The notes: generated from the sequence alone by a model not told the origin. Shown: positions 34,311-43,355, counted from the first letter of the stretch. The stretch is 64,000 nucleotides of DNA from Desulfosporosinus nitroreducens (GCF_023897015.1 NZ_JAMHFY010000025.1:1-64000), one strand, 5' to 3'. Numbers and translations are program-made.

Positions 34311-36296
34311 GATAAATTTCTTCACCATATTTTGAAGATCTTTCGCTGCATCATTCATCTGCCGAGCGTTAACGGCCATTTCTTCCATCGAGGAGGTTTG
34401 CTCTTCCGTAGCTGCTGAAGCTTCTTGGGTAGAAGCAGCGCTCTCTTCCGCTACTTCAGCAATGCTATTCATAGTCTCTACCATGTTTTTGACCTCCCGG
34501 CCAAGCCCAAGCGCAGCGAAGGAGATACTGCCCGTTTCCGTCATAACCTGCTCGACGGCTCCTTGGATATCACGAAGGGAATCTTGTGTTTCATTGACTG
34601 CTGATTCCTGAGCGCTCACGGCTTCGCTTGCCAGCAGTACCTCCTCCTCGGTTTCAAAAATCCCTTTCAAGATTTCCTGGATCAGACCGGCAATTTCCCG
34701 GGTAGCAACCGTAGACTTTTCCGCCAGTTTGCGCACTTCTTCGGCGACGACTGAGAAACCCTTTCCCTGCTCCCCTGCTCTGGCCGCCTCAATGGCCGCA
34801 TTCAAGGCCAACAGATTGGTTCGAGAGGCAATATCGTTGATAACATTGACGATCTGTCCGATTTCATCCGATTTATTGGCCAAAGCATTAATTTTATTGA
34901 CCACGCCCGTTGAAGCCTTTTTATTTTTTTCCATGGCATCAAATTGGGTAGCAATGGCCCGGAATCCTGTTTCCATTGTTTTATGGGTTTCCCCGCTGAC
35001 CTTAGCCAGATGTCCCGTACTATTTTTTATCGCTGTTATTGCCTTATTGATTGCTTCAATCATATCTGTTCCTTGTTTTACGGACAAAGCCTGGGTATTG
35101 GCACCTTCGGCCAAACTAGAGATGGTTATGGCAATCTCTTCAGCAGCCTTACTGGTTTCATCAGCATTAGCCGCCATCTGCTCTGAAAAAGCGCTTACTT
35201 GGCCTGTCGAGTTCCCAACACTCTTAACCAATCCTTGCATTTCTTCTACAAATAGGTTAAAGTACTTGCCCAATTCACCAAGTTCGTCTTTAGATTGCTC
35301 CTGAACTCTTATGGTAAGATCTCCTTTCCCTTCGGCTGCCCCTTTCAGAATAGCCAATACCCCACCAAGGGGCTTGATGACCAATCTCCTGACAATCAAA
35401 GCCATGGCAAGAATAAGAAAGACAGCTAAGACTACAGAAACCAGCCCTATTCTTTTTGTTGTTTCCCCAATCAGGCTGTTGATCAGTCCGGTATCATCTC
35501 CGATGAACATCATACCGACAATTTTATTGTCTACATCAACAATGGGCGAGTAAACAGCGCTGTATTCGGTGCCACTAATATTGGATTGACCATAATATAT
35601 TTGTCCTTTCTTTAACACATCCTCGGTTATTTGCTGGTTTTGCAGTTTAGTTCCAATAATCCGCTCCCCTTCTTCATCCAGAAATGTAGTCATTACCCTC
35701 TCCTCGCCAATGAAAACAGTAATTTCCGAATCAAACAATTTCTTAAACCTGTCGACAAAGGCTTCGCTGCCAAATGAATAGCCTGTAGAAATAACTCCGA
35801 TAATGTCACCATTGGCATTTCTAAGAGGAGAACCCGCGCGGATAGAAAGCCCGGCTTCTTTTCCTTCTTCGATCCCAACACTTTTTTCTCCCCGAAGGGC
35901 TTTCTGAATATCGATTTGACCGGCAATACTGTCCCCGAATTTCTCCGGTTCATGGGCCCTGACAAAAACCTTGCCTTCTAAGTCCGTAATCAGAAAATAG
36001 TCCACTCCGAAAGACTCCATTGCCAATCGTCCGAGTTCAATAGCCGTCTTGCGGTCGCCCACCTGATAGGCCTGGAGCAGATTGGCGGAACTTTCAAACC
36101 AGCCTGCTGCATTCAAGGCCTTTGCTTTCATCATGTCTGTTTCTGACTGAAAAGCATCTGCTTTTTTGTTTAAATTCTCCTGATAAAACCCGGAAAGGTT
36201 TTCATTGATGCTCCCATGAATGCTGTATCCCAAAAGAAAAACCGCTACAGCCATTACGAGAACCACGGGGATAATAATTTTTTTACTTAAACTCAT
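34293..36296 (-). CDS. methyl-accepting chemotaxis protein
   Basis: 667 residues from ATG 36296, which has AAGGAG upstream; the in-frame start at 36317 precedes that site. Order: TM1 ([20 protein letters not shown]), an extracytoplasmic Cache-type sensor domain of ~250 residues ([32 protein letters not shown]), TM2 ([18 protein letters not shown]), a HAMP domain, then the coiled-coil signalling domain with the hairpin tip [20 protein letters not shown] and [15 protein letters not shown]. It senses a small extracellular ligand and controls CheA. No other che genes are near; a Fur-box-like site lies at 36511. Confidence 0.93.
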   Translation of the reverse strand: MSLSKKIIIPVVLVMAVAVFLLGYSIHGSINENLSGFYQENLNKKADAFQSETDMMKAKALNAAGWFESSANLLQAYQVGDRKTAIELGRLAMESFGVDYFLITDLEGKVFVRAHEPEKFGDSIAGQIDIQKALRGEKSVGIEEGKEAGLSIRAGSPLRNANGDIIGVISTGYSFGSEAFVDRFKKLFDSEITVFIGEERVMTTFLDEEGERIIGTKLQNQQITEDVLKKGQIYYGQSNISGTEYSAVYSPIVDVDNKIVGMMFIGDDTGLINSLIGETTKRIGLVSVVLAVFLILAMALIVRRLVIKPLGGVLAILKGAAEGKGDLTIRVQEQSKDELGELGKYFNLFVEEMQGLVKSVGNSTGQVSAFSEQMAANADETSKAAEEIAITISSLAEGANTQALSVKQGTDMIEAINKAITAIKNSTGHLAKVSGETHKTMETGFRAIATQFDAMEKNKKASTGVVNKINALANKSDEIGQIVNVINDIASRTNLLALNAAIEAARAGEQGKGFSVVAEEVRKLAEKSTVATREIAGLIQEILKGIFETEEEVLLASEAVSAQESAVNETQDSLRDIQGAVEQVMTETGSISFAALGLGREVKNMVETMNSIAEVAEESAASTQEASAATEEQTSSMEEMAVNARQMNDAAKDLQNMVKKFIIVGYE

Positions 36297-36510
36297 GCCA
36301 CGACTCCTTATCTGCACTCCAATACTAGAAAGCCGCCCTGCAGGCGCCTATACCTTTCTAAGTGACAATGTTATTCCAGCAAGTGAACTCTTTTTCCATT
36401 CTCTTGTCTCCTTCCAATCGTCCCAATTGCCTGAAATACTGTCCACGTTGATTCTTTTGCAGACGGCTAGGGGCCTTTTAATGAAAACAGTTATGTAAAG
36501 TAATTGAGTA

Positions 36511-36525
36511 TGATTATCAATTTCA
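36511..36525. promoter_or_regulatory. Fur-box-like inverted repeat
   Basis: TGATTAT-C-AATTTCA, i.e. TGAAATT-G-ATAATCA on the other strand, matches 12 of 14 arm positions of the Fur consensus. It lies ~215 bases before the chemoreceptor start. The rest of 36297-36660 holds no gene. Confidence 0.3.
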
Positions 36526-36670
36526 TTAGCAAGTAAATATTACCACTAGGTTTTTATTCTTGTCAATATGTTTTTTCCCAATTTGAGACAAACTAAAGCT
36601 GTAATGTTTATTAGCGTTTCCTGTATGAGTTTAATGGAAAATATAATATGCTGTAAAACTGTCTAAAGAG

Positions 36671-36704
36671 AAAAAAGCACCTGCTTTATTTTGCAGATGC
36701 TTTA
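36671..36704 (-). terminator. terminator downstream of SDR gene
   Basis: On the minus strand AAAGCATCTGC and GCAGGTGCTTT form a stem with one mismatch, followed by TTTTC. Confidence 0.7.
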
Positions 36705-36822
36705 ATACTCATTCAAAACCAACTAAAATGCTACCAATCAATTTGTTCAGGGTACTCCAATTTGAGACTGATGAAATAATCACACATCAGAACTATATCG
36801 CAATAAAGATTAGGCCGAAAAT

Positions 36823-37719
36823 TTACTCTTCCTTATATATATTTATTCGTTCTACAAAACCTCTACGTTGCAACAATTCTTTAGTTTCATTCCAAAGTTT
36901 ATTTTGCATAGTAATATCTCCGCCAGGGTATGCAGGAATAATAGACTTGCCGGTTCCAACGTTAAAATAGCCACCAGTCACTCCTTGATATTGCGACCCT
37001 AAAATTAAACGAGTAATAATGTCAGCTCCTTTACGGGGATCTCCAATATGCAAATATTTCAAAATGCGTTCAAGCGCAGAAGAAAACCAGAGCTCACGCC
37101 CGAGACCAGTCACATTAAACCCTGGATTTAGTGCATTAACAGTGACTCCAGTTCCAGATAATTGAAGTGCCAGTTCTCCAGTAAACATAATATTAAGAAG
37201 TTTGGTTTTCCCGTAAAGCGCAGAGGAACCTCTAGTAGTAAAAGCAGATGTATCTGTCAGATCCTCTGGAAGCTTAAGTTCACCATGGTTGCGCGATGCT
37301 TCAGAAGCAACGTTGACAATCCTAGCGTTTCCTGACTTCATTAACGATTGCTGTAATGTATGTGTCAATAGCCATGGTGCCAAATAGTTCACTGCTATCA
37401 TTTCTGCAAAGCCTTCTGAGGTTATTCGTTGCTCAAAAGCATGCAGTCCTGCATTATTAACCAGTGCATCAATCTTTGGATATGCTGCTTTAATCTCTTT
37501 TCCAATCCGCCTGACATCTTCCATTAATGACAGGTCTCCGAAAAAAAAGTCTAACTCTGTCTTTGGCTCAATATCTTTTAACATTCTTTTGGTAGTTTCA
37601 GCCCTCTCCTTGCTTCTAGCTGTCAGTACAAGATGAGCACCTCGCTTTGCTAATTCGATTGCCACAAGTTGTCCAAGGCCACTAGTAGCACCTGTTATTA
37701 CTACAATTGGATAAATCAT
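36823..37719 (-). CDS. SDR family NAD(P)-dependent oxidoreductase
   Basis: 298 residues from ATG 37719, nine bases after GGAGG. The nucleotide motif is TGATSGLGQLVA; NNAGLHAF is the second, and the catalytic Ser region is VNVASEAS with Tyr-x3-Lys in YGKTKLL. The set resembles retinol-dehydrogenase-like SDRs. It reduces or oxidises an unknown carbonyl or alcohol. It is transcribed divergently from the marR gene across a palindromic operator, so the MarR protein probably represses it. Confidence 0.9.
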   Translation of the reverse strand: MIYPIVVITGATSGLGQLVAIELAKRGAHLVLTARSKERAETTKRMLKDIEPKTELDFFFGDLSLMEDVRRIGKEIKAAYPKIDALVNNAGLHAFEQRITSEGFAEMIAVNYLAPWLLTHTLQQSLMKSGNARIVNVASEASRNHGELKLPEDLTDTSAFTTRGSSALYGKTKLLNIMFTGELALQLSGTGVTVNALNPGFNVTGLGRELWFSSALERILKYLHIGDPRKGADIITRLILGSQYQGVTGGYFNVGTGKSIIPAYPGGDITMQNKLWNETKELLQRRGFVERINIYKEE

Positions 37720-37832
37720 TGTATTAATCCTCCTATAAATTAGTATCATTATTGGTATTTCATATTAGATGGCTACACTCCAGATTGGGTTAATGCTGCT
37801 ATTTATATACTTGACATGTTAGAGACAAATTT

Positions 37833-37885
37833 ATATAGTTGACATATATCAAGTATATAATATATTTGATATATGTCAACTATAT
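37833..37885. promoter_or_regulatory. long palindromic operator between SDR and marR genes
   Basis: ATATAGTTGACATATATCAA (37833-37852) is the exact reverse complement of 37866-37885, with a 13-base AT centre. A marR promoter can be read as TTGACA (37811-37816), 17-base spacer, TATAGT (37834-37839), so the left arm covers its -10 box. MarR-type autorepression is likely. Confidence 0.75.
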
Positions 37886-37915
37886 TGTTGCAAACACGTT
37901 GAATTGAGGTGAACT

Positions 37916-38374
37916 ATGGAGGAATATACTAAAAATACTACAAGAGAACAGTTAGAACTGAAGCTCGGCGAACAGCTAAATGCACTTATCAGTGCATCAC
38001 ATGCACTCAATGTCAGAACTGCAGCACGTTTCGATTCAACATTACAGCCTGCAGCTTTTCTCATTATTCGATGGCTCTTTTCATTTGGCCCAACAAATGC
38101 TACAGTTTTAGCTGAATCAACTGCGATGGATCGTAGCTCTGTCAGCCGCCTTGTCAATCAACTCAAGCGCTTGGGTTATGTTAAAAGTGAAACATCTCCT
38201 GATGATCGTCGAGGAGTACTTTTATCTTTAACTGAACTTGGACGTCAACAGACGATGGATGCTTTAATAGAAAAAGAATCCACATTCTATAAACGCATTT
38301 CAAAGTGGGAGAATTCTGAACTTGAAAAGTTTATTAAGTTGCTTAATAAATTTAACGGGAATGAATGCCAATAA
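37916..38374 (+). CDS. MarR family transcriptional regulator
   Basis: 152 residues with the winged-helix core: NATVLAESTAMDRSSVSRLV as the recognition region, then KRLGYVKSETSPDDRRGVLL as the wing (DDRR is diagnostic) and SLTELGRQQ. MarR dimers bind palindromes and let go on binding aromatic ligands or on oxidation. AATTGAGGTGAACT precedes the ATG. It lies head to head with the SDR gene and the large palindrome between them is its obvious target. Confidence 0.9.
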   Translation: MEEYTKNTTREQLELKLGEQLNALISASHALNVRTAARFDSTLQPAAFLIIRWLFSFGPTNATVLAESTAMDRSSVSRLVNQLKRLGYVKSETSPDDRRGVLLSLTELGRQQTMDALIEKESTFYKRISKWENSELEKFIKLLNKFNGNECQ

Positions 38375-38560
38375 TATAATCCATTGGCATATGTACCCAT
38401 CAAGCATATCAAAAACGCACTCATTTCCGAGTGCGTCCATTGCCTTAATTCTTCTTCTGTCCTCAAGTTGCAAAGTAATTATCTTAATAAAGTTAATGCA
38501 GTATCTACTTAAGTACCATAATCAGAATTCATATAAATAAAGCACTCAAGGAGAGTTAGT

Positions 38561-38971
38561 ATGATCAGGCCAATTTGTAAAGATATCATTATTTTAAGCC
38601 AAAAATCGGTTCCGGCAACCAAGGCGGATATGCCGGTGTTAGATGACCTCCTGGATACGTTACGAGCAAATGCGGATCGGTGTGTTGGCATGGCGGCTAA
38701 CATGATCGGTGTCAATAAGCGCATCATCGCGTTCAGCATCGGGCCGCTGAACATACCCATGATCAATCCGGTCATCACAAAGCGTGCCAGCCCGTATGAA
38801 ACTGAGGAGGGCTGCCTGTCACTGGAGGGCGTACGAAAAACTACCCGTTATCAGTCCATTGAGGTAGAGTTCTTCGACCGGAACTTCAAGCAGCAGAAGC
38901 AGAACTTTACGGGCCTTGCTGCGCAGATCATTCAGCATGAGATCGATCACTGCGACGGAATCCTAATCTGA
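38561..38971 (+). CDS. def: peptide deformylase
   Basis: 136 residues with all three family motifs: motif 1 as CVGMAANMIG (Asn-Met in place of the usual Gln-x), motif 2 EEGCLSLEG with the metal-binding Cys, and motif 3 QHEIDHCDG with the two His and the catalytic Glu. It removes the formyl group from nascent proteins. It is shorter than the housekeeping ~150-residue form and not next to fmt or priA, so it may be an accessory deformylase. AAGGAGAGTTAGT precedes the ATG. Confidence 0.9.
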   Translation: MIRPICKDIIILSQKSVPATKADMPVLDDLLDTLRANADRCVGMAANMIGVNKRIIAFSIGPLNIPMINPVITKRASPYETEEGCLSLEGVRKTTRYQSIEVEFFDRNFKQQKQNFTGLAAQIIQHEIDHCDGILI

Positions 38972-39009
38972 GCGTAGTAAGATGTTATTCACGTTTTTAG
39001 AACGCGACT

Positions 39010-39061
39010 ATAAGCATAATGTGCTGCTCATATTTCAATTTGAGCAGCACATTATGCTTAT
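39010..39061. repeat. perfect 21-base-arm inverted repeat
   Basis: Arm 39010-39030 starts ATAAGCATAATGTGCTGC and is exactly reversed at 39041-39061, with a 10-base loop. No T-run follows, so it is not a canonical terminator, although it sits 40 bases after the deformylase stop. Confidence 0.8.
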
Positions 39062-39119
39062 ATGCGGAAAAGGAAACGTTCAACAGGGAATTCTCGATCT
39101 GGTCGGGCTGTCAAAAAAA

Positions 39120-39270
39120 ATGACACAAGGGCTTCCGTGCAACGTTGTTCCGAGCGCCTTTGTGCTCTTTAAAAGTTTCTCCGCCTCTACCCTCCCCTGA
39201 CTATTGAGCAAGAAACTATTGAAAGGTTTTGCAAAACTCTTGTAAAAATCTTGGAAACAAATCAATATTA
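39120..39270 (+). pseudogene. possible class III aminotransferase tail
   Basis: One frame ends KFLRLYPPLTIEQETIERFC then KTLVKILETNQY and a stop. That resembles the last residues of class III (PLP) aminotransferases. The preceding residues are out of frame. Weak evidence from a short stretch; the remaining bases to 39498 hold nothing recognisable. Confidence 0.3.
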
Positions 39271-39498
39271 AAAGTCCTCCATCGTTTTCGATTGATAGAG
39301 GACTATAGGAAGATGAGTTTTTCCACAGTAGACCTGGCCGATCTCGTAAACGTACAACTTGTAATGTGAATGTTGAAGACGGTGCGGGAATACAAAACCT
39401 TAAACGATGGTACTATGGACATAACCATCCCTTTATAGGACGAAAAAATTCAAAGAGCGCGAAAAAAGACCCGGGATTACCCGGGAAGGTTGGCATCC

Positions 39499-39909
39499 TT
39501 ATTTTCCTCTGTGTTTCTGCTTCGCTTTTCGAATAGCAATTTCACGCTTCTTGGCTTGAGCCGCTTCTTTCATCTGGCGACTGGTGATCTGCCGTTCTTG
39601 CTTGTTCTCTTCCAATTGGACTCTAAGCGCTTCTTGAGCTTTTGTAGAGATACCATGAGTGTTGATTTCCTTTGCTGCGATTCTAGCTAAACGTTTAGGA
39701 TTTACGGCACGTTCGACAACTGTTTTGACCGTTACTGCCTTAGGAGGGTTTATTAATAACCTCAATATTGTGCGATCTAAAAAATCAAGTACGTCTGCGT
39801 CATGGGGTTCCGTACCGAAAACAAACCTCATCGCAATTAGCTTAGAATCTAGACATTCTTCAATGACACCAATCCAAAATTGCCCATTATGATAGATTGT
39901 CAATTTCAT
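39499..39909 (-). CDS. yjdF: YjdF family protein (DUF2992)
   Basis: 136 residues. The family start is MKLTIYHNGQFWIGVIEE; the middle is FGTEPHDADVLDFLDR, and a very basic coiled-coil tail follows (SRQMKEAAQAKKREIAI, then KAKQKHRGK). The function is not established. The gene is classically controlled by the yjdF RNA, which binds azaaromatic compounds, and such an RNA is visible upstream at 39912-40030. The family, the RNA and the spacing all agree, so this is a secure call. Confidence 0.92.
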   Translation of the reverse strand: MKLTIYHNGQFWIGVIEECLDSKLIAMRFVFGTEPHDADVLDFLDRTILRLLINPPKAVTVKTVVERAVNPKRLARIAAKEINTHGISTKAQEALRVQLEENKQERQITSRQMKEAAQAKKREIAIRKAKQKHRGK

Positions 39910-39911
39910 CT

Positions 39912-40030
39912 TGATCCCCCCTCTAATTAATAATTAGAGAACGATGGACATCCCGAGGGGGAAGGTTACTGACATTAGCAAGACAACTAATGCATCCGGA
40001 CTACCTACCGGATCGTGTTTTTACGTTCCA
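39912..40030 (-). ncRNA. yjdF riboswitch with anti-Shine-Dalgarno element
   Basis: The 5' region on the minus strand contains GATCCGGTAGGTAGTCCGGA, then ATGCATTAGTTG and GTAACCTTCCCCCTCGGGAT, which I recognise as yjdF-motif sequence. CCCCCTC (complement of 39955-39961) can pair with the ribosome site GAGGGGGG (39916-39923), so ligand binding could switch translation. A small hairpin CTCTAATT/AATTAGAG lies between. Confidence 0.75.
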
Positions 40031-40035
40031 TACAT

Positions 40036-40064
40036 ATTATATTGATCTCCTTAGTCAAAAGCAA
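40036..40064 (-). promoter_or_regulatory. promoter of yjdF
   Basis: On the minus strand TTGCTT (40059-40064), a 17-base spacer and TATAAT (40036-40041) place the transcript start just ahead of the riboswitch. Confidence 0.7.
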
Positions 40065-40227
40065 CATACCACCTTGAAGGGGAAAGCTCATCCCACTATT
40101 CCAATACAAAGACAAAAGAGATATCATTTGCGATTCTTTCTATTCATCACTACCCAATGCCAATAGTATCTCCCTTAAGCTGTCCATTGCGGTTTCGCAG
40201 TTTTCTAGTATCTCTGTAGCTAACACA

Positions 40228-40300
40228 TTTGGATCGGGAAGGTTATTACATCTGGATTACCTTCCGGTCCTGGAATTAATCGCTCATTAATTAACAATGA
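40228..40300 (-). ncRNA. second, partial yjdF-like RNA
   Basis: The minus strand reads GGACCGGAAGGTAATCCAGA, then TGTAATAACCTTCCCGATC. It repeats the landmarks of the riboswitch at 39912 in the same order but shorter. No yjdF gene follows; instead there is a short coding-like tail (LATEILENCETAMDSLREIL) ending near 40140. Confidence 0.4.
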
Positions 40301-40452
40301 ATCAACTATCAATAACTTTTACTGCGTTGGTGATCCCACTTTGTGTCGAAGTTGATACTGGATTAATTGCCATAATAATCCCCCCTATTCTCACATATAT
40401 CCTTTTATTATATATCGTCATTTTTGATAAAAACTTAATACTGCTAAATTTT

Positions 40453-40566
40453 TACTCCAATATTTTGTGTCCCAGCTTTTTTCAGAACACGGACCCAATC
40501 CCTTGCGCCCTGCAGGTAAATATCTGGAAACCATCAAAAACGACATATGATAGAAATTAATTTTAT
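40453..40566 (+). repeat. ~112-bp dispersed repeat, copy 1
   Basis: ACTCCAATATTTTGTGTCCC through ATCAAAAACGACATATGATA matches 63541-63650 with a few substitutions. No terminal repeats seen. A nested hairpin (ACACATAA...TTATGTGT around AAGTCTTCCC/GGGGGGCTT) lies just downstream at 40567-40613. I see no gene from 40567 to 40890. Confidence 0.7.
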
Positions 40567-40890
40567 ACACATAAAAAACTAAGTCTTCCCTAAAAAGGGG
40601 GGCTTATGTGTGCCGGCCTTTATTTGTTGATGTTATAATTTTTTAGCCATTCGACGTTGCTGTATTTATAAAACATGTGAGTATTCGTGGTCATGTAATA
40701 ATATTCAATAAAAAGCCACACGAATTCTGGAATTTCAGTCGTATTACCCTTTTAATCCTGGAAATTACCTATAAGCATATTTCTCATACCGGTCTCATCG
40801 GCAAACCACAACAGCATACTGCGCACACGAGGCTGACTGCCTTCACACGTTGCGAGCCAGCTGCTTGGATTTTAGTTCGTGCGTTGACAC

Positions 40891-41457
40891 TCATGGACGT
40901 CTGCCTACAAGGCCAAAGCCTGCACCGCAGATTCCTCCTAAAATATGAGCTATATGAGCTATTCCATCTTTGGAGCCAATACTTAATATCTCTCCTCCAA
41001 GATAGACAATTATGACCAATATCAGGGTGAGTGGGATTTTCCCATCCTTCATGCCGGCTACTGATGATAAGACGATCATCATAAATACGATACCACTTGC
41101 CCCCAGTAGTACAGTATTGGGAAATAAAACAACATGCAATAATCCAGAGACAAAGGCAGTGATGGCAATCATTATTAAGAAGGATTGTGATTTATATTTT
41201 TCTTCAAGAATAGGGCCCAATACCAGAAATAGAACCATATTGCTGGAGTAATGGCTCCAATTCACATGGCCAAGAACATGACCCAACAATCTGAAGTAAG
41301 TCAATGGATCTGTCCAAGATGATCGGTATGCACTAAAAAGCAAATTTGTAGACAGTCCGTCTGTTATCTGTCCTAACAGCAATATAACCAAGGAAACTAA
41401 AGCAAACGTCAGGGTTACCGGTGAATTATATTGGAGTTTTCCAAAAAAAAATTTCAT
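40891..41457 (-). CDS. rhomboid family intramembrane serine protease
   Basis: 188 residues, six hydrophobic segments. The catalytic Ser is in LLGASGIVFMM and the catalytic His in HIAHILGGICGAGFGL. The Asn-containing loop HYSSNMVLFLVLGPILEEKY fits the oxyanion helix. It should cut membrane proteins within the bilayer; the substrate is unknown. GGAGGAAGACCAAATAT precedes ATG. Both flanks are repeat-rich and no operon partner is apparent. Confidence 0.85.
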   Translation of the reverse strand: MKFFFGKLQYNSPVTLTFALVSLVILLLGQITDGLSTNLLFSAYRSSWTDPLTYFRLLGHVLGHVNWSHYSSNMVLFLVLGPILEEKYKSQSFLIMIAITAFVSGLLHVVLFPNTVLLGASGIVFMMIVLSSVAGMKDGKIPLTLILVIIVYLGGEILSIGSKDGIAHIAHILGGICGAGFGLVGRRP

Positions 41458-41570
41458 ATATTTGGTCTTCCTCCTATTCTGTTTTAAATCTTTCTTTATT
41501 GCCTTCTACTCTACTGCTTCTGACAGAAATATCATACTTATTGTATTTCCCGTGTACCTCCCATGAGGAT

Positions 41571-42341
41571 TTAAGGGAAAATCAGAGTCCCTGAAACTTC
41601 TAAATCAGGAAACCAATACGACCGAACTGTTTCCTGTTTCCTGTAGGTCCGAAAATGATCAATATCCAGGTCCTTAAACCCGTAAACCACTATAATCTCC
41701 TGATCAGGATCAACAATCCAAAACTCCCTGACCCCGGAAATCATATAGGTATTCAGCTTATCCACCATATCTTTAGACCTGGTGCTTGGCGATAAGATCT
41801 CAACAACCAAAACCGGCGTGCCCATATATCGGCCTTTTTCATCGGTGGTCTCAGCCACATCACAAGCAACAAGCAGGTCGGGCTGCATTACATCAGGGTC
41901 TTTGAAACCTTCTTTCCGGAAATGTACATCGAAAGGGGCATAAAATACCTTACATCCTTTCCCTTTGAGATACTCCTTGCATCCAACATATAAGTTTCCC
42001 GAGATTTCTTGATGGATAATGCTTGGCGAGCTTAACAGCACAATTTCACCGTTGATGAATTCCATGCGCATATCGCTTTTTTCGTAGATTTCCCTAAATT
42101 CCTCATAGGAGACCTTTTTTCCTCCGTACTGGTAGTCCAAAGCCTTCTCCTTCATGAGAAAATAGCGATCGCTATCTGTGAGGTAAGGTGTGAGCCTCAC
42201 CGCTTTTTTACCGTTTTTGGTAATTACCACTTCATTATTATCGATTACATAATCCAAATATGTCCCGAGATTGCTTTTAAGCTCCGTGGCTGTAATTATA
42301 TTGTTCGATTTTCGATGACCTTGATTGTCTATATCGTTCAT
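41571..42341 (-). CDS. Phd/YefM antitoxin domain fused to a Uma2 nuclease-like domain
   Basis: 256 residues from ATG 42341, nine bases after GAGG. Residues ~10-60 are a Phd/YefM fold (ITATELKSNLGTYLDYVIDN, VVITKNGKKAVRL). Residues ~80-255 are Uma2 (PD-D/E-x-K-like): RMEFINGEIVLLSSP, then PDLLVACD, VEILSPSTRSKDMVDKLN and EFWIVDP. Uma2 proteins are abundant and of unknown function; the fusion with an antitoxin-type DNA-binding domain suggests autoregulation or toxin control. GATAATCAT and GATAATTATC repeats lie just upstream (42359-42392). Confidence 0.8.
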   Translation of the reverse strand: MNDIDNQGHRKSNNIITATELKSNLGTYLDYVIDNNEVVITKNGKKAVRLTPYLTDSDRYFLMKEKALDYQYGGKKVSYEEFREIYEKSDMRMEFINGEIVLLSSPSIIHQEISGNLYVGCKEYLKGKGCKVFYAPFDVHFRKEGFKDPDVMQPDLLVACDVAETTDEKGRYMGTPVLVVEILSPSTRSKDMVDKLNTYMISGVREFWIVDPDQEIIVVYGFKDLDIDHFRTYRKQETVRSYWFPDLEVSGTLIFP

Positions 42342-42436
42342 AATTCTAATCACCTCGCACGATAATCATATTATATCGAACGATAATTATCAATCCTTTT
42401 CGGCTCGTTGGCTGATTTTAGCTGTAGGAATCATAC

Positions 42437-42480
42437 AAAACAAAAACCTTCCCAAACAATAAAGTTCGGAAAGGTCATAA
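42437..42480 (-). terminator. repeated terminator-like hairpin
   Basis: On the minus strand GACCTTTCCGAA and GGGAAGGTTTTTGTTTTG form a stem with a T-rich tail. Almost the same sequence recurs at 49027-49066. The frame before it (IERVRRCNPHLAKEKYVEAF, minus strand) may be the end of a lost gene. Confidence 0.5.
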
Positions 42481-42650
42481 GTATCACTATAGAGAATCCG
42501 CTCACATCAGTTACAAGGCAGCAGGGTACATTCTCCACGATCAGTTGGAAAGCTTCAACGTACTTTTCTTTTGCTAAATGTGGGTTGCAACGGCGAACTC
42601 TTTCTATTACTGTCTTTTCAGTTTCATGGCTATCATTCTAAACCCTCCGC

Positions 42651-42896
42651 TTACTCACCTTCGGCGGGATAACAATGATGATGTTGATGTTTGTGGTGCC
42701 CATGACCTTGGTGCATACCTTTTTTCCGGCACGAACCATGATGCCCTGAGCCATGTCCGCGGTGCATCCCCCCTCCATGAGAATCCTCTGCCGCTTCCAA
42801 ATTTGCGCACAATTTCTCCGTAAGGATAAGGAGTTGTTCTCGTTCATCCTCTGTTAAAGCCTGTCCCCCGGTTCTCACTCCTATGTAAAAAAACAA
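42651..42896 (-). CDS. small His-rich protein
   Basis: 81 residues from a TTG start that lacks a strong ribosome site. The first half is helical (LTEDEREQLLILTEKLCANL). The second half has about eighteen His residues plus Cys, Gly and Lys, as in GMHQGHGHHKHQHHHCYPAE. Such tails bind nickel, cobalt, zinc or copper. With a [NiFe] hydrogenase in the window, a nickel store is conceivable, but nothing links them directly. Coding confidence is moderate. Confidence 0.5.
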   Translation of the reverse strand: MFFYIGVRTGGQALTEDEREQLLILTEKLCANLEAAEDSHGGGMHRGHGSGHHGSCRKKGMHQGHGHHKHQHHHCYPAEGE

Positions 42897-43051
42897 ACAC
42901 TCTTCCTTTTTTCAGTATAGTGTGTCGTACCCCAGGTCATAAAGCTGGGGCACTCACACAGGATTCAGGGAATGGGAATCTGTCCGCTTCCTCCTGCGTG
43001 AAAAGCTGAACGGCGAATTCCCACTCTACTGTTCAAAGTATCCCTCGTCAT

Positions 43052-43115
43052 GGAAAGTTTACTTGACATAAGTGCGTTTCTATGCTATTTTATGTCTACG
43101 GAAAGCTTACTTTCC
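43052..43115 (+). promoter_or_regulatory. promoter and operators of the XRE/membrane protein pair
   Basis: TTGACA (43063-43068), a 17-base spacer and TATTTT (43086-43091) form a good promoter. A palindrome GGAAAG-CTTA-CTTTCC lies at 43100-43115 and a related half-degenerate copy GGAAAGTTTACTTGAC at 43052-43067, so two repressor sites flank it. Confidence 0.6.
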
Positions 43116-43139
43116 ATAATGAGTATAAGAGGTGGTCAT

Positions 43140-43355
43140 TTGAAAAACAGGCTCGAGGAAATACGCAAATTACACGGAATCAAACAGGAAGAGCTGGCAG
43201 CAGCTTTGGAGGTATCCAGGCAAACCATCGGCTCCTTGGAAAACGGTAGATACAATCCCTCAATTCTCTTAGCCTTTAAAATTGCCCGTTATTTCAACAT
43301 GAGTATTGAAGACATTTTCATCTACGAGGAGGAGGCAAACAATGAACAAAAGTAA
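43140..43355 (+). CDS. XRE family transcriptional regulator
   Basis: 71 residues from TTG 43140 (GAGGTGGTCAT upstream), starting KNRLEEIRKLHGIKQEELAA. The helix-turn-helix is complete: ALEVSRQTIGSLENGRYNPS, then ILLAFKIARYFNMSIEDIF. It is the small YozG/Xre-like type that represses a neighbouring membrane protein gene. Its last codons overlap the start of the next gene by 14 bases. Palindromes around the promoter are likely its targets. Confidence 0.88.
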   Translation: MKNRLEEIRKLHGIKQEELAAALEVSRQTIGSLENGRYNPSILLAFKIARYFNMSIEDIFIYEEEANNEQK

